A stretch of 36,268 nt of DNA, from the NCBI GenBank assembly GCA_014804425.1, contig JAAUZV010000014.1, positions 165,087 through 201,354 on the forward strand, in the 5' to 3' direction. Below, piece after piece: positions 14,693-22,010 of the stretch (positions within the stretch are counted from its first letter, which is position 1; every line of letters begins with the position of its first letter). The notes under the pieces are model-generated. The model did no database searches, had not been told where the DNA came from, and worked only from the letters and a program-made list of their open reading frames with translations. Both the position numbers and the translations under genes were made by a program. The stretch is from Lachnospiraceae bacterium. GTDB lineage: Bacteria > Bacillota > Clostridia > Lachnospirales > Lachnospiraceae.

Positions 14693-16999
14693 TTATAATC
14701 TTTTCTCCGCCGCGCCGATCCGCTGCCAATCCCTAAAGCATACACACATGCCTGCTGCCGCGGCAGCCGCCACAGACAAGATCGACACCCACCAGGCGAT
14801 CCGCCATGCCGCCGGCTCATGAAACCGGATTGTGATCTCTCCGGCATATCCGCCGGGAACCGTCAGCCGGACTGCCGCATTGTCGGTCGGTTCTAAGCAG
14901 AGGCGCGTCCCGGCCTCATCCTGCGCGCGATATCCTTTATAATACACGAGCGGCAGCTCCACACCAGCGCTTTCGCTCCCGTTATTGACACATTGAAGCA
15001 TCAGAGTCAGTCCGTTTCGCGTAAAATCCGAAATTGTAATCGAAGCATCCGCGATCGGTTCCTCATGACAATAAAGATCCGGATCTGCTCCCTCCGGAAG
15101 ATATTCCTTTGTGCTGATCCGATTTGTATCCAGCGCGGCAGTATCATAGCGGACTTGCACATCCGTCTCATTCACATAGGTCGATATGCTCCACGCCGCC
15201 GACAAAAAACCGCACAGGATCACACATGCCCAGATTGCCTGCGCCACATGCTCTTTGCACGCTTCTTTCAGCAGCATCAGACCGCAGCATACTGTCATGA
15301 CTGCAAAAATCGACGCCACAGAATAAAAGCGGCTCGGATACTGGATGGAATTGACCGGCATACGGAGAAACGCAAACCGCTCCTCCAGAAAATCCCACGG
15401 AAAATATCTTGTGCCCATGACCAAAAGCACAACGGAAACAGCAAGGGTCACCTTTCCGAACCTTCGATACACCGCATCTTCTTCTTTCATCCGGGATGCG
15501 GGCACAAGCAGCAGGATCACGGCAAACAAAAACAGCCCTGCCAGCCATACCATATCGGGCGCCGTCTGGGAATTTCCGCCGTGAAACAAACTGAAAAATC
15601 CCGCGGCGGACTCCCCGTTTTTCTGAATATAATGATAAATCGCCTTCCATCCGTCTGAGGACACATAAAATCCCTCGCCCATATAATCAAAAAGCGGCAC
15701 CAGAAATCCCAGATTAAACAGCAGTGAAACCGCTACCGCTTTCCCCATTGCCGCCACAGTTCTTTTTTGGAAGAAGCGGCGCACGGAAAACAGAATTGTC
15801 AACGCGATCGCGAACACCGCGATCTCTCCCGTAAGCAGGTGAGACTGGATCACTCCCGTCATTCCGACTGCCGTACAAAAAACGCACCTATGCTTTTGCG
15901 GCTCATGGTAGATCAAATAAATGCCGTAAGCCACCAGCGGCAAAAACAAATATGCGGAAAACATACCGCCCCGCGACGTCCCATAAATAAAGATCAGGCG
16001 GAAAGCCGAAAGCGTGTAGATCCCGCTGCCGACCAACGCCACACTCCTTCGGCGGAAGATTCCCTTCAAGCAGTAGTATGCGATCAGACAGGTCGCTGTA
16101 TTAATACAGAACACATAACAATGGTAGGCATCCTGAACGGAGAATCCGGCAATCCGCAGAAATGCCGGAAATAACAACAGCAAATCCCCGTAAAACACGG
16201 ATGTCGCATATCCGTACCCGTTCAGCCAGTTTGGCTGGATGCGGACCGGAAATTCACCCGACAGGATTCCGTCCTTTAATCCATCGATCCTCATCAAAAT
16301 AAAGTTCAGATCAGTGGAAAGATTCAAAAGCCCATTCCGAAACAGCGGCGCCGACGCAAAGAAGATGATTCCCCCGAGCAGCATTCCCGTCAGCAATGTC
16401 AGGTCGGACAGCAGCTTTTTTCTCCTGCACAGACCTAAAAAAGCAATCACATCGACAATACCAAACAGAAACAGCCACAGGACGATCGAATGGATCACAG
16501 ACACCATTCCTTTTGTCACCGTGATTCCCTTGATCAGCAGCGTACCGTTTCCCCCGTATACGGTCTGCACTTCAAAATCGTTTGTTTCACAGTTTACCCA
16601 AATAAAAAAACGCTTTACAGTATGATGCGCATCCAGCGTTACCCGGTCACTTTCAAGCGCATTTGCAAAATTTTCTCCGTCCTCCGTATATGCATAGCAG
16701 ACATGGTTCGTTCCCGTGCTCTCATAATATACCGTGACTTCATAGATTCCCTTTTTGATCGTCGAATACGGTCCGCAGGTAAACAGCCCGGCCGCCGCGG
16801 TCTCCTCATCCGCATAATAGCCGCCTCTCGCTTCATCCACACCGCCATAAAGTCCAAAGCAGCCGCTCTGCCCATCACGAAATACCCCCCCCCGGGTATT
16901 TTTGACATCAAGATAAGCATACGTCCCCAGAAGCCCCAGTATCATAACCTGAACAAGCAGGATAACCAACCCGATCCGTTTTTCCCCTTTCGTAAGCAC
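14693..16999 (-). CDS. large polytopic membrane protein, YfhO / PTPS-related type
   Basis: A 768-residue protein: one N-terminal membrane segment (about 7-27), a beta-rich outside domain of about 130 residues, around ten membrane segments, and an outside C-terminal domain before a last membrane anchor. The sequence DLNFILMRIDGLKDGIL, then GYGYATSVFYGDLLLLFPAF, and the late VELPLVYYKGYRAQDEAG, are typical of large clostridial membrane proteins of the PTPS-related/YfhO group, which are suspected GT-C glycosyltransferases. I take the GTG at 16999 because GAGGAG lies six bases upstream; the longer frame to a TTG at 17038 runs through a hairpin. Its neighbours are a FemAB-like gene and a PglA-like GT4. 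Function is not established; decoration of the glycan outside the membrane is plausible. Confidence 0.85.
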   Translation of the reverse strand: MLTKGEKRIGLVILLVQVMILGLLGTYAYLDVKNTRGGVFRDGQSGCFGLYGGVDEARGGYYADEETAAAGLFTCGPYSTIKKGIYEVTVYYESTGTNHVCYAYTEDGENFANALESDRVTLDAHHTVKRFFIWVNCETNDFEVQTVYGGNGTLLIKGITVTKGMVSVIHSIVLWLFLFGIVDVIAFLGLCRRKKLLSDLTLLTGMLLGGIIFFASAPLFRNGLLNLSTDLNFILMRIDGLKDGILSGEFPVRIQPNWLNGYGYATSVFYGDLLLLFPAFLRIAGFSVQDAYHCYVFCINTATCLIAYYCLKGIFRRRSVALVGSGIYTLSAFRLIFIYGTSRGGMFSAYLFLPLVAYGIYLIYHEPQKHRCVFCTAVGMTGVIQSHLLTGEIAVFAIALTILFSVRRFFQKRTVAAMGKAVAVSLLFNLGFLVPLFDYMGEGFYVSSDGWKAIYHYIQKNGESAAGFFSLFHGGNSQTAPDMVWLAGLFLFAVILLLVPASRMKEEDAVYRRFGKVTLAVSVVLLVMGTRYFPWDFLEERFAFLRMPVNSIQYPSRFYSVASIFAVMTVCCGLMLLKEACKEHVAQAIWACVILCGFLSAAWSISTYVNETDVQVRYDTAALDTNRISTKEYLPEGADPDLYCHEEPIADASITISDFTRNGLTLMLQCVNNGSESAGVELPLVYYKGYRAQDEAGTRLCLEPTDNAAVRLTVPGGYAGEITIRFHEPAAWRIAWWVSILSVAAAAAAGMCVCFRDWQRIGAAEKRL

Positions 17000-17022
17000 G
17001 TCTCTCTCCTCTCCTATGCGTC

Positions 17023-17093
17023 CATGATTGCTACGCAATCATGCTAAAGTGCATGCCCATTCGGGCGGGTATAATGTCTGACGACATTATACC
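17023..17093. repeat. three tandem hairpins between femAB-like and YfhO-like genes
   Basis: Three inverted repeats sit side by side. 17068-17093 is an 11-bp perfect stem (GGTATAATGTC/GACATTATACC) with a four-base loop that covers the FemAB stop codon. 17055-17066 is GCCC-ATTC-GGGC. 17023-17043 is a 9-bp perfect stem (CATGATTGC/GCAATCATG) with a three-base loop, ending 23 bases before the next GTG start. None has a T run, so these look like mRNA processing or stabilising elements or a small mobile palindromic repeat, not a terminator. Confidence 0.7.
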
Positions 17094-18148
17094 ATATCCC
17101 GATATGCCGGGAAAAAGCTTGTCTCCTTCGCGTTGTTATTGATCTCCCGCAGGCGCTCATACGCCTCCGCATCAAAAACCGCCCTTCCGATGGCAAACTG
17201 CGTATCCTCGTACCGATTAAACTGCTTTTTGAAATGATACAGCGAGTCCTCGCGGCTTCCCAGACCGCCGCCCAAATGAAACGTCTTCATGCCGATGCTG
17301 TTCCCGAAGCATGCCGCTTCGTAGAGCAGCAGATTCGTCGGCGCATAGGACTGGTACTCTTTTCGGGATGCGGACAAATGATAATGAAGCTGCCCATTCC
17401 CATACAGGATAATGGACATCGCGATCGTCTCTCCCCCAAGAAGCGCGAAAAAAACAAGCGCCTGATGCTTCATGTCGTTTAAGATGCTGTCATAAAATTC
17501 CTTATGAAAATAGTAATAACGATCCGCGCCCACTTTATCCATCGTCGCGTTGTAAATCTGCTCAAACTCCGCAAACAGGCTCTCGTCCCTGCCCCAGTAA
17601 ACGCGCACGCCGCTCTTCTCCGCCTTGCGGATCAGATTTCGGTTTTTACTGGTAAGTCCTTCCCATATTTTCCCTTTCGAGGAAATATCCATACAGACAG
17701 TATGCCCCAGATCAACGACCTCATAGAGGCACTCCATATCATGTGCGTTGCCGATCACGGGATGATAGCGGTTAAACTCCGCCACAATATGATGATCGCG
17801 GCAAAAATCACGGTATGCATGTGCAAGCGCCTGCTTTTCCTCTCCTGAGGTATCCCCCTGCAAAAGAAATCCGCCATAACCGTACGGCGTCACAAAATCA
17901 TAATATGCCTTTAATGCCTCGTCCGTTTCGTCCTTTGTCTGACGTACCGGCACGGGACGCTTCATCACGACATTCACAGCCTGCATGTTTTTTCCGTCAT
18001 AATAGAGCAGGAACGGCTCGCCGTCCCCGTTTCTCCAAAAAGCTTTGACATATCCCGGTGTGAAATACACGTCATGCTTTGCAAACTGTCCGATCACCCG
18101 GTTCCATTCCTCTTCATGCGCCAGATCAATGACTTTCATTCCCGCCAT
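17087..18148 (-). CDS. FemAB-like / GNAT-fold transferase (353 aa)
   Basis: A 353-residue protein with two GNAT-like lobes. YDFVTPYGYGGF (83-94) is typical of exopolysaccharide-locus members. TSKNRNLIRKAEKSGV (166-181) is the FemAB/CelD signature, and FHLGGGLGSREDSLYHFKKQ lies near residues 295-314. AGGAG is ten bases before the ATG. It sits directly after the PglF-PglE-PglC trio, at the place where a PglD acetyltransferase is often found. FemAB proteins transfer amino acids from aminoacyl-tRNA to lipid-linked precursors; PF13480-like relatives include acyltransferases. I infer a modification of an amino group on the lipid-linked sugar. A peptidoglycan-bridge role is possible but less likely in this setting. 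It is a longer relative of the protein at 555-1322. Confidence 0.85.
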   Translation of the reverse strand: MAGMKVIDLAHEEEWNRVIGQFAKHDVYFTPGYVKAFWRNGDGEPFLLYYDGKNMQAVNVVMKRPVPVRQTKDETDEALKAYYDFVTPYGYGGFLLQGDTSGEEKQALAHAYRDFCRDHHIVAEFNRYHPVIGNAHDMECLYEVVDLGHTVCMDISSKGKIWEGLTSKNRNLIRKAEKSGVRVYWGRDESLFAEFEQIYNATMDKVGADRYYYFHKEFYDSILNDMKHQALVFFALLGGETIAMSIILYGNGQLHYHLSASRKEYQSYAPTNLLLYEAACFGNSIGMKTFHLGGGLGSREDSLYHFKKQFNRYEDTQFAIGRAVFDAEAYERLREINNNAKETSFFPAYRDMV

Positions 18149-18196
18149 ACCACTTCTGCTCCTGTTTCTGTCGTTTACAACACTGTAACACCCAAC

Positions 18197-18221
18197 AAAG
18201 AAATGCCTTTGGCATTTCTTT
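18197..18221. repeat. hairpin between PglC-like and FemAB-like genes
   Basis: AAAGAAATGCC (18197-18207) and GGCATTTCTTT (18211-18221) make a perfect 11-bp stem with a TTT (minus strand AAA) loop. It lies ten bases past the PglC stop. On the minus strand it is followed only by a mixed GTTGGG stretch, so any termination would be weak. The arms resemble the hairpin between pseB and pseC (AAAGACATTTCGA). Confidence 0.65.
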
Positions 18222-18231
18222 TGAAAATGAC

Positions 18232-18894
18232 TTAGATGTTCTTAGACCGAGTATTTTCCGGTCTTAGAACATCTTCATTTTCTTTTGCGCGGATTTCCGC
18301 TAAATTTCCCTCCACGTCATCCGTCACCTCGGCAACTTCGTCGCTCTTAGCAAATACAACCTTGACAGTGCGCCACAAAATGCGCAGATCCAGCAAAAAG
18401 CTGATATGTTCCACATACTCGACATCCTTTTCGAGCCGTTTATCCCATTCGATAAAATTCCTTCCGCTCACCTGCGCCAATCCCGTCAGTCCGGGTCGGA
18501 CGCTGTGACGCTTTTTCTCCCGTTCGGTATACCACGGTAGGTAGGAGACAAGCAGCGGACGCGGTCCGATCAGGCTCATGTCACCCTTAAAAATATTCCA
18601 AAGCTCCGGAAGCTCGTCAAGACTCGTCTTTCGGAGCAGTTTGCCGAATTTTGTCAGCCGCACCGAATCGGGAAGCAGCTCGCCGTGCTCATCCCGCGCA
18701 TCGGTCATCGTCCGAAATTTACATAGCGTAAATATCTTTTCACGGTATCCCGGACGCTCCTGATGAAAGATCACGGGAGAGCCGAGCTTGACACGCACCA
18801 AGACCGCCACGATCAAATACACCGGACTGAGCACGATCAGTCCGATTCCCGAAAGCAATATGTCTAACAATCGCTTAACCACTCTACGATACAC
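18232..18894 (-). CDS. pglC: initiating phosphoglycosyltransferase, PglC-like
   Basis: A small monotopic phosphoglycosyltransferase of 220 residues that transfers a sugar-1-phosphate from UDP-sugar to undecaprenyl phosphate and starts the lipid-linked repeat unit. MYRRVVKRLLDILLSGIGLI is the re-entrant membrane helix; KFRTMTDARDEHGELLPDS, the Asp93-Glu94 dyad in SLDELPELWNIFKGDMS, IGPRPLLVSYLP and RPGLTGLAQVSGRN follow. I chose the GTG at 18894: AAAGGAG lies eight bases upstream and the numbering then places the dyad at 93-94 as in Campylobacter PglC. The open frame extends to 18963. The C-terminal tail after about residue 190 is acidic and unlike PglC. Next to PglE- and PglF-like genes the substrate is likely UDP-bacillosamine-type or AATGal-type sugar. 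Confidence 0.94.
   Translation of the reverse strand: MYRRVVKRLLDILLSGIGLIVLSPVYLIVAVLVRVKLGSPVIFHQERPGYREKIFTLCKFRTMTDARDEHGELLPDSVRLTKFGKLLRKTSLDELPELWNIFKGDMSLIGPRPLLVSYLPWYTEREKKRHSVRPGLTGLAQVSGRNFIEWDKRLEKDVEYVEHISFLLDLRILWRTVKVVFAKSDEVAEVTDDVEGNLAEIRAKENEDVLRPENTRSKNI
18235..18273 (-). repeat. inverted repeat inside the 3' end of the PglC-like gene
   Basis: GATGTTCTTAGACCG (18235-18249) and CGGTCTTAGAACATC (18259-18273) pair at 14 of 15 positions around a nine-base loop. The repeat encodes the last 13 residues (DVLRPENTRSKNI) and ends exactly at the TAA stop. With the hairpin at 18197-18221 it gives two stem-loops at the gene end. Confidence 0.65.
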
Positions 18895-18959
18895 GCGCGA
18901 TACTCCTTTTTTATCGTCTCTAACCATCCGCTGCGAAGCGCTGTTCACAACATTTATGA

Positions 18960-20108
18960 TCATGCTTTCCCAAACAGCCCTCGCACCAGTCCGATGATCA
19001 GCTCCATATCCTCCGGCGTATTCTTAATATCGCTCGGCAGGCAGAGACCATGCTCAAAAATATGCTGTGATACACTCTCTTTCCCGCCGTCATGAGTGAA
19101 GAAATCATAATCTGCAAACACGGGCTGCAAATGCATCGGTTTCCAGATCGGGCGCGTTTCAATATTGTACTCCGCCAGCCGATCCATCACCATATCCGGC
19201 GTTACCTTACTTTCTTCACAGATCGTCATGCACGAAAGCCAGTAATTCGCCACCCCGTCAGGATTCAGCGGGTTCATCGCAATCTCCTCAATATCCGCAA
19301 ATGCGTCCTTGTAACGCTCATAGATTGCTTTTTTTAAGGCGATATGCTCATCCAAATGCAGCAGCTGCCCCCTGCCGACCCCTGCCGTGATATTGCTCAT
19401 GCGGTAGTTATAGCCGATCTGTGAATGCTGGTAATGCCTTGCCTTGTCACGCGCCTGTGTCGCAAAAAAACGCGCGCGCGCGATCGCCTCCTGATCGTCC
19501 GAGACAAGCATGCCGCCCCCCGACGTCGTTATGATCTTATTTCCGTTATACGAATAAATTCCGAATGCCCCGAACGTTCCCGTCTGCTTTCCTTTATAAG
19601 TCGCTCCGAGCGATTCTGCCGCGTCCTCAATATACGGTACATTATGCCGCTTACAGATTTCCATTAATTCATCAATCTTTGCGGGCGTTCCGTACAGGTA
19701 AACGGCAATGACTGCCTTTACCTGCGGATATTTCTCAAATGCGCGCGCAAGCGCCTCCGGCGACATATTCCATGTATCCGGCTCGCAGTCGATGAATACC
19801 GGTACCGCCTTCTCGTACATAATCGGATTACAGGTCGCAGAAAATGTCAGGGACGGCGCAAAAACAATATCGCCCTCCTGAACACCCGCAAGCTTTAACG
19901 CCAGATGGATCGCCGCCGTTCCTGAATCTAAGGCCGCCGCATATCCCGCTTTTGTATACGCACAGATTTCCTGCTCAAACGCATCCACATTCGGTCCGAG
20001 CGGCGCTACCCAGTTCGTATCAAACGCTTCCTGTACAAAACGCTGCTCGTCCCCATGCATAGTCGGACTTGACAGATAAACTCTCTTACGCTCTTCCCTG
20101 CTGCCCAT
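18960..20108 (-). CDS. pglE: PLP-dependent 4-aminotransferase, PglE-like (DegT/DnrJ/EryC1)
   Basis: A 382-residue aminotransferase that converts a UDP-4-keto-6-deoxy-HexNAc to the 4-amino sugar using glutamate. The PLP-binding Lys191 is in YSYNGNKIITTSGGGM; EDAAESLGATYKGKQTGTFG precedes it, and ATQARDKARHYQHSQIGYNY and IETRPIWKPMHLQPVF follow. These match Campylobacter PglE closely from the opening YLSSPTMHGDEQRFVQEAF onward. It starts 24 bases after the PglF-like gene, with AGGAAAAGG upstream, and precedes the PglC-like gene, so the three form a module. The product is expected to be UDP-4-amino-GlcNAc-type (bacillosamine precursor); an AATGal-type (galacto) product, as made by WcfR-like enzymes, is an alternative I cannot exclude. 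Confidence 0.93.
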   Translation of the reverse strand: MGSREERKRVYLSSPTMHGDEQRFVQEAFDTNWVAPLGPNVDAFEQEICAYTKAGYAAALDSGTAAIHLALKLAGVQEGDIVFAPSLTFSATCNPIMYEKAVPVFIDCEPDTWNMSPEALARAFEKYPQVKAVIAVYLYGTPAKIDELMEICKRHNVPYIEDAAESLGATYKGKQTGTFGAFGIYSYNGNKIITTSGGGMLVSDDQEAIARARFFATQARDKARHYQHSQIGYNYRMSNITAGVGRGQLLHLDEHIALKKAIYERYKDAFADIEEIAMNPLNPDGVANYWLSCMTICEESKVTPDMVMDRLAEYNIETRPIWKPMHLQPVFADYDFFTHDGGKESVSQHIFEHGLCLPSDIKNTPEDMELIIGLVRGLFGKA

Positions 20109-20132
20109 AAAACCTTTTCCTCCCGCTCTATT

Positions 20133-22010
20133 CTATACAAACTCGTCTTCTTCCTTCGGCATATAGGTCGGCACGATCTCCCTCACAAGCTCTCTGATCT
20201 CCTCCGACTCCTCGTTCGCCGCATCCTTTAGACGCTTGAGCTGCTTAAAAAAGACCATCTCGTCAAACTCGATCGGCTTTCCGATATGAATGAGCCTGTT
20301 CGCCGTATCCGTCATCCCTTCCTCATTCATCAGAAGCTCCTCGTACAGCTTTTCTCCCGGCCGTAACCCCGTGAATTTGATCTTAATATCCTCGTCCACC
20401 TTGTAGCCCGAAAGACGGATCAGGTTCTTCGCCAGATCCAGAATCTTCACCGGCTCTCCCATATCAAGGACAAAAATCTCCCCGCCCTTCGCATAGACGC
20501 CTGCCTGTAAGACAAGGGATACCGCTTCGGGGATCGTCATAAAATAGCGGATAATATCGGGATGCGTCACCGTCACCGGCCCGCCCGCTTCGATCTGCTT
20601 TCGGAACAGGGGGATCACGCTTCCGTTGCTCCCGAGCACGTTGCCGAAGCGCACCGCCACAAACTCCGTATCATAATGCCTGTTAAATGTCTGAATGATC
20701 ATCTCACAGATCCGCTTGGTCGCTCCCATGACATTCGTCGGGTTCACCGCCTTATCCGTTGAGATCATGACAAATTTCTTTACCCCGTTCATCGCCGCTG
20801 CCTGCGCGGTCTTCCATGTCCCGAACACATTGTTTTTTACCGCCTCATTAGGGCTGTCCTCCATTAACGGCACATGCTTGTGCGCCGCCGCATGATAGAC
20901 AATATCCGGATGGTACGTCTCAAAAATGCTGCTCATGCGTGCGGTATTCCGAACGGATGCGATCAGCACAAGCAGATTCATGCGCGGATGCGCCGCGAGC
21001 AATTCCTGCTGAATGTCATAGGCGCTGTTCTCATAAATATCCACGATAATGAGCTGCTTCGGCTGATGTGTTGCGATCTGACGGCAAAGCTCGCTCCCGA
21101 TGGAGCCGCCGCCGCCCGTTACGAGCACGACTTTTCCTTTCACATATTCCAAAATAGAATTCAAATCCACCCTGATCGGTTCCCTGCCGAGCAGATCCTC
21201 CACATCCACATTGCGGATCTTGCTGACATTCACCTCTCCGTTCACAAGCTGGTACATACCCGGCAGCGTGCGCAGCTTGCAGTCCGTCTCCTTACAAATA
21301 TCAATGATGTCACGGATCATATGCTTCGGTACGGACGGCAGCGCAATGATGATCTCATCGATCTGATATTCTTTTGCCGCGCGGATGATCTCGTTTCTCC
21401 CGCCGACCACCTTGATTCCCTGTACATAGCGGCCCCATTTATTTTTGTCATCGTCAATGACGCATCGGATCGTCATCGTGGAATAATAGCTGCTGATGAT
21501 CTCCTTCATGATGACGTTTCCGGCATCGCCCGCACCGATGATCATGACCGCCGTTCCGTTTTTGCTGTTGACCTTCCGATGCTTCGCCTCCCGTAAAAAA
21601 CGATACGAAAAGCGGCTTAAAAGCGTGAACGCAAACAACACGAGCAGATAAATGAAATAATAACTTCTCGGCACATAGTGTTTTGTAAAATGCAGCCCGA
21701 CACATTGAAAGAGCGCGCTCAATGCACACGCCGCTACCATGTTCTGCATTTCGGTCACACCTGCATAGGCCCAGAGACTGTGATAGAGTCTCAGCAGATA
21801 GAACGCTAAGAGCGTCGTTATGATGCCGAACGGCAGAAACCATTTCACATTATCGACAAATTGCTGCGGAATCTGTGATATACGGAACTCATAACGCATC
21901 ACAAGCGGAATATAGCTCGATAACACGACTGCGATGATGTCGTATACGATCAGAAAAATACGCCGAACCAGCAATTTTGTATTCAAAATTTTATGCTTCA
22001 CCTGATTCAT
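20133..22010 (-). CDS. pglF: membrane-bound UDP-GlcNAc 4,6-dehydratase, PglF/WbpM/CapD type
   Basis: A 625-residue protein with four N-terminal membrane segments (about 15-135), a first Rossmann motif GAGDAG at 159-164 and a second, catalytic domain with VTGGGGSIGSE at 297-307. The active-site segment STDKAVNPTNVMGATKR (417-433) has Met at the usual SDR Tyr position. That substitution is the hallmark of large retaining dehydratases such as WbpM and PglF, and contrasts with Tyr141 in the PseB protein encoded at 33947. It turns UDP-GlcNAc into UDP-4-keto-6-deoxy-GlcNAc for the adjacent PglE-like enzyme. It overlaps the preceding polymerase-like gene by 20 bases and is followed after 24 bases by the aminotransferase. 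Confidence 0.95.
   Translation of the reverse strand: MNQVKHKILNTKLLVRRIFLIVYDIIAVVLSSYIPLVMRYEFRISQIPQQFVDNVKWFLPFGIITTLLAFYLLRLYHSLWAYAGVTEMQNMVAACALSALFQCVGLHFTKHYVPRSYYFIYLLVLFAFTLLSRFSYRFLREAKHRKVNSKNGTAVMIIGAGDAGNVIMKEIISSYYSTMTIRCVIDDDKNKWGRYVQGIKVVGGRNEIIRAAKEYQIDEIIIALPSVPKHMIRDIIDICKETDCKLRTLPGMYQLVNGEVNVSKIRNVDVEDLLGREPIRVDLNSILEYVKGKVVLVTGGGGSIGSELCRQIATHQPKQLIIVDIYENSAYDIQQELLAAHPRMNLLVLIASVRNTARMSSIFETYHPDIVYHAAAHKHVPLMEDSPNEAVKNNVFGTWKTAQAAAMNGVKKFVMISTDKAVNPTNVMGATKRICEMIIQTFNRHYDTEFVAVRFGNVLGSNGSVIPLFRKQIEAGGPVTVTHPDIIRYFMTIPEAVSLVLQAGVYAKGGEIFVLDMGEPVKILDLAKNLIRLSGYKVDEDIKIKFTGLRPGEKLYEELLMNEEGMTDTANRLIHIGKPIEFDEMVFFKQLKRLKDAANEESEEIRELVREIVPTYMPKEEDEFV

Noticed and set aside
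16885..16900. Run of C residues (about nine, on the plus strand) early in the YfhO-like gene as a phase-variable homopolymer
   Set aside because: The tract near 16887-16895 is intact and in frame here, and a single tract of this length in one sequence is weak evidence for switching; it could equally be a sequencing-sensitive spot.
17055..17093. Terminator between the FemAB-like and YfhO-like genes
   Set aside because: The stems are not followed by a T run on the minus strand, and one of them contains the stop codon, so termination is not supported.
20874..21596. Long plus-strand open frame (240 codons) opposite the PglF-like gene
   Set aside because: It is antisense to a strongly conserved coding sequence, has no ribosome binding site and its translation is His/Arg-rich with no recognisable family. 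The same holds for other plus-strand frames, for example 543-1181, 24518-25213 and 32802-33488.
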